A DNA stretch of 64,000 nucleotides from Bosea sp. F3-2 (GCF_008253865.1 NZ_CP042331.1:2852001-2916000), one strand, 5' to 3'; counted from the stretch's first letter, positions 25,238 to 34,112 are shown. Notes: generated by a model from the sequence alone, not told the origin. Numbers and translations are program-made.

Positions 25238-25783
25238 ATGAACAGAAAATCCGATCAGAGGCTCCCAGAAGCCTGCGGCGCGCAGGAGGATGTGCCGGAG
25301 GCGTTCTTCGCGCTAGCCTGCACGAATACCGCCCTCCGTCGCGCCACGCGGCGGCTCGGCCAGCTCTATGACGATGCGATCGCGCCGCTCGGCCTGAAGG
25401 CGACACAGTTCGGCCTGCTCGCCGCGATCAATAGCCTGACCGAGGACGGCAAAGGACCAACACTCAACGAAATCGCGGCACGCCAGCTCATCCAGATCTC
25501 GGCGCTCACTCACGCCTTGCGCCCGCTGGTTCGGGACGGGCTGGTCGAGCTCCATCCCGATCTGGAGGACAGGCGCAGCAAGCGGGCCAGCCTGACGCCG
25601 GCGGGCCGGGAGCGCCTCCAGCAGGCCGTTTCGCGCTGGGCGGCAGCCAATGGGCGGGTCGAGACCACGCTCGGCTCCGGCGTTGCGAAGAATCTGCGGG
25701 CCCTGGCCGATCTGATCGCGTCCGATCGCTTCCTCGACGCCTACCGCAGCGGCCGCGCGCTCGATCCGCAGGACGAGCCCTGA
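25238..25783 (+). CDS. MarR-family transcriptional regulator
   Basis: The 181-residue protein has a MarR winged helix-turn-helix (about residues 50-120, with TLNEIAARQLIQISALTHALRPLVRDGLVE) and a basic wing containing HPDLEDRRSKRASLTPAG. MarR proteins are dimeric ligand-responsive repressors. I place the start at the ATG at 25238; the upstream open frame runs through the operators and is not plausible. It is divergent from an SDR gene and two spaced palindromes separate them, so it probably represses both genes. Confidence 0.85.
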   Translation: MNRKSDQRLPEACGAQEDVPEAFFALACTNTALRRATRRLGQLYDDAIAPLGLKATQFGLLAAINSLTEDGKGPTLNEIAARQLIQISALTHALRPLVRDGLVELHPDLEDRRSKRASLTPAGRERLQQAVSRWAAANGRVETTLGSGVAKNLRALADLIASDRFLDAYRSGRALDPQDEP

Positions 25784-25810
25784 AAGATCCGCGCGGTCTC
25801 GCCCTTCGCG

Positions 25811-26740
25811 CTATTCAGCCGCGGCGCGATGCTCCACCTTCGGTTCGCCCATCAGCAACGTCCGGGACGTTTTCGCCTCACGCACGATGAAATCGACGAT
25901 GGCGCGCACCCGCGCGACATCCTTCAAATCGGCATGGACGAGCAGCCAGAAGGAGCGTGTAATCTGCACTGTCTCCGGCAGCACGGGGATGAGGCGCGGC
26001 TCGCCCTCCGCCATGAAGTGATGGATCACGCCGATGCCCGCGCCCGCCGCCACGGCATTCATCTGGGCGATGACGCTGGAGCTCTGGACATGGGCGCGCA
26101 AGCCCTTGGCGACCTCGTCGAGATAGTCGAGCTCCGGCGAAAAGATAAGGTCGTCGATATAGCCGATGACGCGGTGCTCGAAGAGATCCTCCGGCTTCGT
26201 GACCGGCGGCATCGAGGCCAGATAGCTCGGCGAGGCGTAGAGGCCGAGACGGTAGTCCGAGAGCTTGCGGGCAACGACCTTGCCCTCCTTGGGTGGGGCC
26301 AGCGTGATCGCGACATCGGCCTCGCGCTTCGACAGCGACAAAAGCCGCGGCATGGCGATGAGCTGGATCTCCAGCCCGGGATAGGACCTCGCGAAGGTCG
26401 CGAGGCGCGGCGCCAGGAAGGCGGTGCCGAAACCGTCTGGCGCGCCGATCCTGACCGTGCCGGACAAAGCCATGTCCGCACCGCCGATATCGCTCTGGAT
26501 CGCGAGCGCTTCCGTCTCCATACTCTCCGCCTTGGCGAGCAGCCGCTCGCCATGCGCGGTCAGCGTGTAACCTTGCGGACGACGTTCGAAGAGCTTCGCC
26601 TTGAGCGCTTCCTCCAGCGACGTGATGCGGCGCGAGACGGTGGCGTGATCGGCGCCAAGCCTGCGGGCCGCAGCCGTCAGGCGCCCCGAGCGCGCCACGG
26701 CGAGAAAGAAGCGCAGATCGTCCCAGTCGAATCGCTCCAA
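25811..26740 (-). CDS. LysR-family regulator beside valine catabolism genes
   Basis: The 309-residue regulator has an N-terminal helix-turn-helix (RLTAAARRLGADHATVSRRITSLE near residue 17) and a LysR effector domain. The proposed start is TTG at 26738-26740: GGGAGG lies five bases before it, and LysR proteins usually begin about eight residues before the DLRFFLAVARSG segment, as here. The frame is open far upstream antisense to mmsA, but that is not coding. It is divergent from mmsA, so regulation of the valine genes is the likely role, by inference. Confidence 0.85.
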   Translation of the reverse strand: MERFDWDDLRFFLAVARSGRLTAAARRLGADHATVSRRITSLEEALKAKLFERRPQGYTLTAHGERLLAKAESMETEALAIQSDIGGADMALSGTVRIGAPDGFGTAFLAPRLATFARSYPGLEIQLIAMPRLLSLSKREADVAITLAPPKEGKVVARKLSDYRLGLYASPSYLASMPPVTKPEDLFEHRVIGYIDDLIFSPELDYLDEVAKGLRAHVQSSSVIAQMNAVAAGAGIGVIHHFMAEGEPRLIPVLPETVQITRSFWLLVHADLKDVARVRAIVDFIVREAKTSRTLLMGEPKVEHRAAAE

Positions 26741-26863
26741 GGCGCCCTCCCTGTATTTGTGTTTTCGCACGACCGGCGTTTCACTCTTGCTATAGCCGTG
26801 CGCAAACGAGAATGGTAGGGAGTCAGCAAGATCACGACACCACCAATTCGTAGGGAGGGCGCC

Positions 26864-28360
26864 ATGCGTCAGGTTGGCCATTTCATCGGCGGCAAGCAGG
26901 TCGCCGGCACCTCGGGGCGCAGCTCCGACATCTTCCAGCCGATGGACGGCAGCGTGATCGGCAAGGTCGCGCTCGCCTCGGCAGCAGAGCTCGACGCGGC
27001 CGTGCAGAATGCCGCCGAGGCGCAGCCGAAATGGGCCGCGGTCAATCCGCAGCGCCGCGCCCGCGTGCTGATGAAGTTCCTCGACCTCATCGCCCAGAAT
27101 TACGACGAGCTCGCAGAACTGCTCGCCCGCGAGCACGGCAAGACCATTCCCGACGCCAAGGGCGACATCCAGCGCGGCGTCGAGGTGGTCGAGTATTCGC
27201 TCGGCGTTCCCGGCCTGATGAAGGGCGAGTTCACCGACGGCGCCGGCCCCGGCATCGACATCTACTCGCTGCGCCAGCCGCTCGGCGTCGTCGCCGGCAT
27301 CACCCCGTTCAACTTCCCGGCGATGATCCCGCTCTGGAAGCTCGGCCCGGCCATAGCCTGCGGCAACGCCTTCATCCTGAAGCCGTCCGAGCGCGATCCC
27401 GGCGTACCGATGCGCCTCGCCGAGCTGTTCATCGAGGCGGGTGGCCCTCCCGGCATCCTCAACGTCGTCAATGGCGACAAGGAAGCGGTCGACGCCATCC
27501 TCGACCATCCCGAGATCAAGGCCGTCGGCTTCGTCGGCTCGACCCCGATCGCCGAGTACATCTATTCCCGCGGCTGCGCGAACGGTAAGCGCGTGCAGTG
27601 CTTCGGCGGCGCCAAGAACCACATGATCGTCATGCCCGACGCCGACATGGACCAGGCGGTCGATGCGCTGATCGGCGCCGGCTACGGCTCGGCCGGCGAG
27701 CGCTGCATGGCGATCTCGGTTGCGGTCCCGGTCGGCCAGAAGACGGCCGATGAGCTGGTCAAGCGGCTGATCCCGCGCGTCGAGAGCCTCAAGGTCGGCC
27801 CCTCGACCGACGTCACCGCCGATTACGGCCCGGTCGTCACCAAGGCGGCGATGGAGAAGATCAAGCACTACGTCGATGTCGGCGTGCAGGAAGGCGCCAA
27901 GCTCGTCGTCGACGGCCGCGCCTTCAAGATGCAGGGCTACGAGAACGGCTTCTATGTCGGTGGCTGCCTGTTCGACAACGTCACCAAGGACATGCGGATC
28001 TACAAGGAGGAGATCTTCGGGCCGGTGCTCTCGGTCGTCCGCGCCAACAGCTATGACGAGGCGCTGAAGCTCACCAACGACCACGAATACGGCAACGGTA
28101 CCGCGATCTTCACTCGCGACGGCGACGCCGCCCGTGACTTCGCCTCGAAGGTGCAGGTCGGCATGGTCGGCATCAACGTGCCGATCCCGGTGCCGCTGGC
28201 CTACTACACCTTCGGCGGCTGGAAGCGTTCCGCCTTCGGCGATCTCAACCAGCACGGCCCGGATTCGATCCGCTTCTACACCAAGACCAAGACCGTGACG
28301 GCGCGCTGGCCGAGCGGCGTCAAGGACGGCGCCAGCTTCGTTATCCCGACGATGGGTTGA
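26864..28360 (+). CDS. mmsA: CoA-acylating methylmalonate-semialdehyde dehydrogenase
   Basis: This 498-residue NAD- and CoA-dependent enzyme converts methylmalonate semialdehyde to propionyl-CoA in valine and myo-inositol breakdown. It has the family features FNFPAMIPLWKLGPAIACGN near residue 149, the nucleophile C281 in GSAGERCMAISVAV, and VGMVGINVPIPVPLAYYTFGGWK near the end. The glycine-rich loop lacks the usual general-base glutamate and reads FGGAKNH, as expected for CoA-dependent members. The gene starts after AGGGAGG. Acyl-CoA dehydrogenase and mmsB follow, interrupted by a toxin-antitoxin pair. Confidence 0.95.
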   Translation: MRQVGHFIGGKQVAGTSGRSSDIFQPMDGSVIGKVALASAAELDAAVQNAAEAQPKWAAVNPQRRARVLMKFLDLIAQNYDELAELLAREHGKTIPDAKGDIQRGVEVVEYSLGVPGLMKGEFTDGAGPGIDIYSLRQPLGVVAGITPFNFPAMIPLWKLGPAIACGNAFILKPSERDPGVPMRLAELFIEAGGPPGILNVVNGDKEAVDAILDHPEIKAVGFVGSTPIAEYIYSRGCANGKRVQCFGGAKNHMIVMPDADMDQAVDALIGAGYGSAGERCMAISVAVPVGQKTADELVKRLIPRVESLKVGPSTDVTADYGPVVTKAAMEKIKHYVDVGVQEGAKLVVDGRAFKMQGYENGFYVGGCLFDNVTKDMRIYKEEIFGPVLSVVRANSYDEALKLTNDHEYGNGTAIFTRDGDAARDFASKVQVGMVGINVPIPVPLAYYTFGGWKRSAFGDLNQHGPDSIRFYTKTKTVTARWPSGVKDGASFVIPTMG

Positions 28361-28370
28361 GAGACGCCCA

Positions 28371-28402
28371 CTCCCTTGCTATCATAATTGATAGCAAGGG
28401 AG
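28371..28402. promoter_or_regulatory. Perfect 14-4-14 palindrome, probable toxin-antitoxin operator
   Basis: Two complementary 14-base arms (28371-28384 and 28389-28402) surround TAAT. The right arm contains the antitoxin's ribosome site AAGGGAG. Ribbon-helix-helix antitoxins of the FitA/VapB type bind such palindromes to repress their own operon. Confidence 0.7.
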
Positions 28403-28410
28403 GCCATGCA

Positions 28411-28671
28411 GTGGGCAATCTGCTGATCAGGGATGTCGAGGACGCTCTCGTGCAAAGGCTGAAACAGCGCGCCGAGATCAACGGCACCTCGCTGCAGCAT
28501 GAGGCGAGCGTGGCGTTGAAGCGCGGCGCTCCGCCGACAGCCGCCGAGCGCAAGGCGCTCTTCGAGAAATTCGAGCGCGAGTACGGCTTCGCGAAAGTCG
28601 GCACCTCCGGGGCCGACGTCGTGCGGGCTGTCCGGGACGAGATGGAAGGCGAGGACGAGGACCCATCATGA
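28411..28671 (+). CDS. FitA/VapB-type ribbon-helix-helix antitoxin
   Basis: The 86-residue protein starts with VGNLLIRDVEDALVQRLKQRA, the N-terminal strand and helix of Arc-like antitoxins, followed by NGTSLQHEASVALKRG. The acidic C-terminal part (DEMEGEDEDPS) should wrap the toxin. I chose GTG at 28411 because AAGGGAGG is seven bases upstream; an ATG at 28406 is in another frame and stops at once. It overlaps the toxin gene by four bases, and a perfect palindrome lies directly upstream. It neutralises the PIN-domain toxin. Confidence 0.85.
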   Translation: MGNLLIRDVEDALVQRLKQRAEINGTSLQHEASVALKRGAPPTAAERKALFEKFEREYGFAKVGTSGADVVRAVRDEMEGEDEDPS

Positions 28672-29075
28672 TCCTGGACACGAGCGTGCTTTTCGACGCG
28701 GTGGTTGACGGCGTCCGCAGCGGTTCGGCCCGCCAGTTTCTCATCACGACGGAAGAGCTCAGTTCGCCCGACCTGATCCGGCTTGAAATCGCCGGAGCGC
28801 TGACACGGTCCGTCCGCCGCAAGGACATCTCAAACGACTACGCTCGGGCCGCCTACGAACTTGCCGAGCGCTCTCTGCCGAGGGTCGAAGACACCGCTTC
28901 CCTGATGCCGCGCGTCTTCGAGCTTTCGCTCGAACTCGCGCATCCCTGCTCAGACTGTGTTTTCCTCGCGCTCGCGGAGAGCCGGGCTCTTCCCCTGGCG
29001 ACCTCCGACGCACGCTTCGCACGCAAACTGGCTGATACCAGATATGCCCGCTTGATCCATCTGATCGAGGCCTGA
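28668..29075 (+). CDS. VapC-type PIN-domain toxin
   Basis: The 135-residue protein is a PIN-domain ribonuclease. The acidic metal-binding residues are visible: D4 in MILDTS, E40 in RLEIAGAL, D100 in SDCVFLALAE and D118 in TSDARF. VapC toxins cut specific RNAs, often initiator tRNA or ribosomal RNA. It is coupled to the antitoxin by an ATGA overlap. The pair lies inside the valine catabolic gene run, between mmsA and the acyl-CoA dehydrogenase, only seven bases before the latter. Confidence 0.88.
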   Translation: MILDTSVLFDAVVDGVRSGSARQFLITTEELSSPDLIRLEIAGALTRSVRRKDISNDYARAAYELAERSLPRVEDTASLMPRVFELSLELAHPCSDCVFLALAESRALPLATSDARFARKLADTRYARLIHLIEA

Positions 29076-29082
29076 GCACGCC

Positions 29083-30237
29083 ATGCCCCCGTTTTCCCTC
29101 ACCGAAGACCAGATCGCCATCCGCGACATGGCGCAGGATTTCGCCACTGATACGCTGGCGCCCCATGCCGCGCGCTGGGACGAGGAGAAGCATTTCCCGG
29201 TCGAAGAGATGCGCGCCGCCGCCGCACTCGGCATGGGCGGCATCTACATCCAGGAAGATGTCGGCGGCTCCGGCCTCACGCGGCTCGACGCGGCGCTGAT
29301 CTTCGAGGCCCTCTCGACCGGCTGCCCCACCGTCGCGGCCTATATCTCGATCCACAACATGTGCGCCTGGATGATCGACCGCTACGGCTCGGACGAACAG
29401 CGCCAGCGCTTCCTGCCCAAGCTCTGCACGATGGAGCATCTCGCCAGCTATTGCCTGACCGAGCCCGGCGCCGGCTCCGACGCCGCCGCGCTGAAGACCA
29501 GGGCGGTGCTGGACGGCGACCATTACGTCCTCGACGGGCAGAAGCAGTTCATCTCCGGGGCCGGCGTCTCCGACATCTATGTCGTGATGGTGCGCACCGG
29601 TGAGCCCGGCCCTTCCGGTATCTCGACCATCGTGGTCGAGAAAGACACGCCCGGCCTCTCCTTCGGCGCCAATGAGAAGAAGATGGGCTGGAACGCCCAG
29701 CCGACGCGCGCCGTGATCTTCGAGAACTGCCGCGTACCGGTGGCGAACCGCCTTGGCCCGGAGGGCATCGGCTTCAAGGTCGCCATGGCCGGCCTCGACG
29801 GCGGGCGCCTCAATATTGGCGCCTGCTCGATCGGCGGCGCGCAGGGCGCGCTCGACAAGGCGCTCGCCTACGCCAAGGAGCGCAAGGCTTTCGGCTCCGC
29901 AATAGCCGATTTCCAGGCGTTGCAGTTCAAGCTCGCCGACATGGCGACGGAGCTGGAGGCGGCCCGCACCTTCCTGTGGCGTGCGGCTGCCGCGCTCGAC
30001 GCCAAGACGCCGGATGCGACCAAGCTCTGCGCCATGGCCAAGCGCGTCGCCACCGACACCGGCTTCGAGGTCGCCAACCAGGCGCTCCAGATCCATGGCG
30101 GCTACGGCTATCTCGCCGATTACGGCATCGAGAAGATCGTCCGCGACCTGCGCGTCCACCAGATCCTCGAAGGCACTAACGAGGTGATGCGGATGATCGT
30201 GGCGCGTGGGTTGGTGGGCCGAGCGAAGGGCAATTGA
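29083..30237 (+). CDS. Acyl-CoA dehydrogenase, probable isobutyryl-CoA dehydrogenase
   Basis: The 384-residue FAD enzyme has CLTEPGAGSDAAALKTRA near residue 125 and the catalytic glutamate in HQILEGTNEVMRMIVARGL at the C-terminus. Its place between mmsA and mmsB, as in the valine pathway of pseudomonads, makes isobutyryl-CoA to methacrylyl-CoA the most likely reaction. It starts seven bases after the toxin gene with only a weak ribosome site, so it may depend on translation of the toxin gene or on a separate promoter. Confidence 0.9.
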   Translation: MPPFSLTEDQIAIRDMAQDFATDTLAPHAARWDEEKHFPVEEMRAAAALGMGGIYIQEDVGGSGLTRLDAALIFEALSTGCPTVAAYISIHNMCAWMIDRYGSDEQRQRFLPKLCTMEHLASYCLTEPGAGSDAAALKTRAVLDGDHYVLDGQKQFISGAGVSDIYVVMVRTGEPGPSGISTIVVEKDTPGLSFGANEKKMGWNAQPTRAVIFENCRVPVANRLGPEGIGFKVAMAGLDGGRLNIGACSIGGAQGALDKALAYAKERKAFGSAIADFQALQFKLADMATELEAARTFLWRAAAALDAKTPDATKLCAMAKRVATDTGFEVANQALQIHGGYGYLADYGIEKIVRDLRVHQILEGTNEVMRMIVARGLVGRAKGN

Positions 30238-30242
30238 AGGGT

Positions 30243-30392
30243 GCGGGGAACCCCTCTCCCGTGTGGGAGAGGGGCAGGGGTGAGGGCAGGACGGCACACC
30301 AGTTTGCCAGTGCTAGTCTGGGACTGAGCCTCGGCGATCTCTGGCCTACACCTCACCCCTGCCCCTCTCCTTACAGGAGAGGGGTTCCCCGC
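30243..30392. repeat. Family 3 palindromic repeat, full copy (about 150 bp)
   Basis: The left end GCGGGGAACCCCTCTCC is the reverse complement of the right end GGAGAGGGGTTCCCCGC. Each half has its own CCCTCTCC/GGAGAGGG hairpin and a CAGGGGTGAGG or CCTCACCCCTG segment, so the whole forms one large cruciform. It separates the acyl-CoA dehydrogenase gene from mmsB. Confidence 0.8.
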
Positions 30393-30426
30393 GCCCGATC
30401 AAGTAACAAGAGGGAAGGAAACAACC

Positions 30427-31314
30427 ATGACCAACATCGCCTTCATCGGCCTCGGCAATATGGGCGGCCCGATGGCCGGCAACCTCGTCAAGGCCGGGCA
30501 CAGCATCAAAGCCTTCGATCTGGTCGAGGCGTCGCGCAATGCCGCGGCTGAGCTCGGCGTCGGGATCGCCGGTTCGGCCAAGGAGGCCGTGGCCGATGCG
30601 GAGGTCGTAGTGACCATGCTGCCGGCCGGCAAGCATGTGCTCTCGGTCTGGGCCGATATCCTGCCGGCGGTGAAGCCGGGCACGCTGCTGATCGATTCCT
30701 CGACCATCGACGTCGAGAGCGCACGCAAGGCCCATGCGCTGGCGGCCGAGCGCGGCTGCCTCTCGCTCGACGCTCCCGTCTCGGGCGGCACCGGCGGCGC
30801 CAAGGGCGCGACGCTGACCTTCATGGTCGGCGGTGCGAATGACGCCTTCGACAAGGGCGAGCCGATCCTCGCCAAGATGGGCCGGAAGATCGTGCATTGC
30901 GGCGGCGCCGGCAACGGACAGGCCGCCAAGATCTGCAACAATATGATCCTCGGCATCTCGATGATCGGCGTCTCCGAAGCTTTCGTGCTGGCCGAGAAGC
31001 TCGGGCTCTCCCATCAGGCCCTGTTCGACGTGGCCTCGACCTCCTCCGGCCAGTGCTGGTCGCTGACGACCTACTGCCCTGTCCCGGGGCCGGTGCCGAC
31101 CTCGCCCGCCAACAACGACTACAAGCCGGGCTTTGCCTCGGCTCTGATGCTCAAGGATCTGAAGCTGGCGCAGGAGGCAGCACAGGCGGCCGGGGCCTCG
31201 ACCCCGCTCGGCGCGGCGGCGGCTCAGCTCTTCGGGCTGCACAATGCCTGGGGCGAAGGCAATACCGATTTCTCCGGCATCATCCATCTCCTGCGCGGAC
31301 GCGGGCAGGCGTGA
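30427..31314 (+). CDS. mmsB: 3-hydroxyisobutyrate dehydrogenase
   Basis: The 295-residue NAD-dependent enzyme oxidises 3-hydroxyisobutyrate to methylmalonate semialdehyde, the substrate of MmsA. It has the dinucleotide-binding FIGLGNMGGPMAGNL at residues 6-20, the substrate motif DAPVSGGTGGAKGATLTFMVGG near 115, and the catalytic K168 in GNGQAAKICNN. AAGGA precedes the ATG by eight bases. It completes the mmsA, acyl-CoA dehydrogenase, mmsB set; the enoyl-CoA hydratase and 3-hydroxyisobutyryl-CoA hydrolase for the middle steps are not in this window. Confidence 0.95.
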   Translation: MTNIAFIGLGNMGGPMAGNLVKAGHSIKAFDLVEASRNAAAELGVGIAGSAKEAVADAEVVVTMLPAGKHVLSVWADILPAVKPGTLLIDSSTIDVESARKAHALAAERGCLSLDAPVSGGTGGAKGATLTFMVGGANDAFDKGEPILAKMGRKIVHCGGAGNGQAAKICNNMILGISMIGVSEAFVLAEKLGLSHQALFDVASTSSGQCWSLTTYCPVPGPVPTSPANNDYKPGFASALMLKDLKLAQEAAQAAGASTPLGAAAAQLFGLHNAWGEGNTDFSGIIHLLRGRGQA

Positions 31315-31339
31315 GACGCGCTTGCGCGGCGGGGCTGAG

Positions 31340-31353
31340 CGGGTCTAGACCCG
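31340..31353. promoter_or_regulatory. Perfect 14-base palindrome before nudC
   Basis: CGGGTCTAGACCCG ends four bases before the nudC ATG, where a ribosome site would be expected. It could be an operator or a structure that limits translation. Confidence 0.3.
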
Positions 31354-31357
31354 AGTC

Positions 31358-32314
31358 ATGAACGACGCCCCGCTCCGCCGCGAACGCTCCGCCCTCACCG
31401 GGTTCGCGATCAATCGGCTCGACCGGCGCGAGGATCTGCGCAGCAAACCCGATGCGGTGACGGCGCTGCGCCACCGATCCGACACCCGGATCGTGGCGGT
31501 GGTCGGCGAAACGCCGGTCCTGAAGCGGCTCGACGGCGATTCGCTCTCGGTCTGGTTCACCCATGGCGAGACCGAAATGCTCGGCCCCGCTGCCGAGGAA
31601 ATCTTCCTCGGCATGGCCGAGGACGGCACGCCGCGCTTCGCTCGCCTGCTCGACAAGGCCCTGATCGAGCCGCTGAAGGAGCGGTCGGAACTGCTCCTGA
31701 CCGATCTGCGCTCGGTCGCGCTCAAGCGCATCGTGCCGGAGGAGGAGGTCGGGCCGCTCGGCGAGGCCAAAGCGGTTCTGGATTGGCACGCCCGCCACCG
31801 TTTCTGCGCGCAATGCGGCGGGCCGACCGTCGCCGGGACCTCGGGCTGGCGGCGCGAATGCACCGCCTGCGGCGCGATGCATTTCCCGCGCACCGACCCG
31901 GTCGTGATCATGCTGGTGACGCGTGGCGAGAACTGCCTGCTGGCACGCCAGGCCCGCTTCGCGCCCGGCATGTATTCCTGCATCGCCGGCTTCGTCGAGC
32001 CGGGCGAGACACTGGAGGACGCGGTGCGCCGCGAGAGCTGGGAGGAGGCCGGCCTGCGCGTCGGCAAAGTCCGCTACATCGCCTCTCAGCCCTGGCCCTT
32101 TCCCTCCTCGATCATGGTCGGCTGCATCGCCGAGGCGCTCGGCGACGAGATCACCCTCGACATGACCGAGCTCGAGGCCGGACGCTGGTTCCCACGGGCG
32201 GAAGTGCTGCAGATGCTGGACGGCACCCATCCGGACGGGCTTGCCTGCCCGCAGCACATCGCCATCGCCAACACGCTGGTGCGCGCTTGGGCTCTCGAAG
32301 GCGAGCGGATCTGA
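31358..32314 (+). CDS. nudC: NAD(+) diphosphatase NudC
   Basis: The 318-residue Nudix hydrolase splits NAD(H) to NMN(H) and AMP and removes NAD caps from RNA 5' ends. A zinc ribbon is formed by C150, C153, C168 and C171. The Nudix box runs from G211 to about 233 with REXXEE as RESWEE, and the NudC-specific SQPWPFPSS follows near residue 243. There is no clear ribosome site; a perfect palindrome takes its place. Neighbours are unrelated in function. Confidence 0.95.
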   Translation: MNDAPLRRERSALTGFAINRLDRREDLRSKPDAVTALRHRSDTRIVAVVGETPVLKRLDGDSLSVWFTHGETEMLGPAAEEIFLGMAEDGTPRFARLLDKALIEPLKERSELLLTDLRSVALKRIVPEEEVGPLGEAKAVLDWHARHRFCAQCGGPTVAGTSGWRRECTACGAMHFPRTDPVVIMLVTRGENCLLARQARFAPGMYSCIAGFVEPGETLEDAVRRESWEEAGLRVGKVRYIASQPWPFPSSIMVGCIAEALGDEITLDMTELEAGRWFPRAEVLQMLDGTHPDGLACPQHIAIANTLVRAWALEGERI

Positions 32315-32369
32315 CGGCGCACCACGCTTGCGCCATCTCGGTCGACGAACAGCCTTTGCGGAGCCTTGA

Positions 32370-33542
32370 ATGACAGACCCGGTCAACGCCTTCGTAGCCG
32401 GGCCACGCGCCCGCATAGCCGGCAATCCCGACGGGCCGCTTTCCGGGCTGACCTTCGCGGTCAAGGACCTGTTCGACGTCGCCGGCCTGCCAACCGGCGG
32501 CGGCAATCACGACTGGGCCAAGGCGAACCCCGTTCCCACGCGCCACGCCTGGGCGGTGCAGATCTTACTCGATGCCGGGGCGGATTTCGTCGGCAAGACG
32601 ATCACGGATGAGGTCTCGCTCGGCATCCTCGGCGAGAACGCCTTCGACGGCACACCGACCAACAGCGCTGCCCCCGAGCGCGTGCCCGGCGGCTCCTCAT
32701 CGGGCTCGGCTGCCGCTGTCGCCGCGGGCCTGTGCGACACCGCGCTGGGCACCGACACTGGCGGCTCGGTGCGGGTGCCGTCGAGCTTCTGTGGCCTCTA
32801 CGGCATCCGCCCGACGCATGGCCGGCTCGACCTGACCGGGCTGATGCCGCAGGCGCCGAGCTCGGACACAGCTGGCTGGTTCGCGCGCGATGCGGATACC
32901 TTCGCACGGGTGAGCAGCGTCATGCTGGACGAGGCACCTGGAGCGCTCCCGACGAAGCTCCTGCTCGCGGTCGATGCCTTCGGCTTCGCCGATCCCGAGG
33001 TGGCCGATGCGCTGCAGCCGATGGTCAGGAAGCTGGAGCGGATCGTCGGGCCGGCGCGCGAGGAGATCATGGCGCCGCAAGGTCTCTCGGTCTGGGCGCG
33101 GGCGCAGCGCAGCCTGCAGCCGGTCGAAGCCTGGCAGACCTTCAAGCCCTGGATCGAGCGGCACAATCCGCGGATGGCCTTCAGCGTCGCTGCCGGGCTG
33201 ATCGCCGGCTCGCAGGTCTCTGCGAGTGAGCGCAACTGGGCAGCGCTGATGCGCGAGGAGGCGCGGGCGCGGCTGCGCCATCTGCTGCCGCCCGGCACGA
33301 TCCTGTGCCTGCCGACCACGCCCTTTCCGGCCCCGCTGCGCGGTTTGTCGATCCCGGAGCTACAGCCGATGCGCGACCGCATCACCTGCCTCTGCGCCCA
33401 GGGCGGCCTCACCGGCTCGCCGCAGGTGAGCATTCCAGGCGCGACCGTGGATGGCGCACCGGTCGGTCTCTCGGTCATCGGCGGGCGCGGCACCGATGCC
33501 AGCCTGATCGCCGTCGCCCAAGCCATGGAGGCCCTCGCGTGA
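32370..33542 (+). CDS. Amidase signature enzyme
   Basis: The 390-residue hydrolase has the amidase signature triad: K32 in AVKDLFDV, a cis-serine in PGGSSSGS near residue 109 and the nucleophile S133 in GTDTGGSVRVPSS. It would hydrolyse a carboxamide. It is followed, with overlapping GTGA, by a small AtzH-like protein. Such pairs are known in ring-derived amide and urea catabolism (atzE/atzH, hpx genes), so a small nitrogen compound is a plausible substrate, but this is inference. Confidence 0.9.
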   Translation: MTDPVNAFVAGPRARIAGNPDGPLSGLTFAVKDLFDVAGLPTGGGNHDWAKANPVPTRHAWAVQILLDAGADFVGKTITDEVSLGILGENAFDGTPTNSAAPERVPGGSSSGSAAAVAAGLCDTALGTDTGGSVRVPSSFCGLYGIRPTHGRLDLTGLMPQAPSSDTAGWFARDADTFARVSSVMLDEAPGALPTKLLLAVDAFGFADPEVADALQPMVRKLERIVGPAREEIMAPQGLSVWARAQRSLQPVEAWQTFKPWIERHNPRMAFSVAAGLIAGSQVSASERNWAALMREEARARLRHLLPPGTILCLPTTPFPAPLRGLSIPELQPMRDRITCLCAQGGLTGSPQVSIPGATVDGAPVGLSVIGGRGTDASLIAVAQAMEALA

Positions 33543-33943
33543 CCGACCTGACCCCGAACCTGCCTGATGTCGTCGCCGAGATCAGCGCCCTGTTCGAGGC
33601 TTATGAGCAGGCGCTGGTCGACAAGAATGTCGATGTGCTCGACGCTTCCTTCTGGGACAGCCCCCACACCATCCGCTTCGCGCTGGGCGAAAATGGCTAC
33701 GGCTTCGCGGAAATCCATGGCCACCGCGTCGCGCGCCCGCCGGGGCCGGGCATCAAGGAGAAGCGGATCCGACTGGAGATCCTGACGCTCGGCCGCGACC
33801 TCGCCACGGTGAACCTCGAATTCAAGGTGCGCGGGCGCGATGTCATCGGCCGCCAGAGCCAGACCTGGGTGCGTTTCCCCGAGCTGGGCTGGAAGGTCGT
33901 CTCGGCCCATGTCTCGACGATGGAAGGCCCGCGCCCCTGGTGA
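33539..33943 (+). CDS. AtzH-like (DUF3225) protein
   Basis: The 134-residue protein has the AtzH/HpxZ pattern within the SnoaL-like fold: an N-terminal helical EISALFEAYEQALVDKN, then FWDSPHTIRFALGENGYGF, a HGHRVARPPG segment and a C-terminal SQTWVRFPELGWKVVSAHVS. These proteins accompany amidases of the AtzE type and may be chaperone-like or accessory. The start is GTG at 33539, overlapping the amidase TGA, with GGAGG seven bases upstream. The pair is translationally coupled. Confidence 0.85.
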   Translation: MTDLTPNLPDVVAEISALFEAYEQALVDKNVDVLDASFWDSPHTIRFALGENGYGFAEIHGHRVARPPGPGIKEKRIRLEILTLGRDLATVNLEFKVRGRDVIGRQSQTWVRFPELGWKVVSAHVSTMEGPRPW

Positions 33944-34112
33944 GGACGGTCTCTCGCCGGGACTCGGCCCGGCCTGCCGCAGCGCACCGCATGACGGGCG
34001 CCGTGGCGACCGGGCCGCGCTTTTCGTTCCCCGTCTTTACCACTCCTTAACCATCAAGGGCGTCCCCTTGCGTGGTCCATCGGGGCTCGGGGGCTCGGAA
34101 AGGACCGTGACC

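Noticed and set aside
26741..28255. Very long minus-strand open frame antisense to mmsA, continuous with the LysR gene (814 codons in total)
   Set aside because: It is the GC-rich shadow of mmsA. The LysR family length and a GGGAGG site fix the start at 26740, and the upstream translation is low-complexity.
28371..28402. Palindrome after mmsA as an intrinsic terminator
   Set aside because: No T-run follows on the plus strand, and the right arm contains the antitoxin ribosome site, so an operator explains it better.
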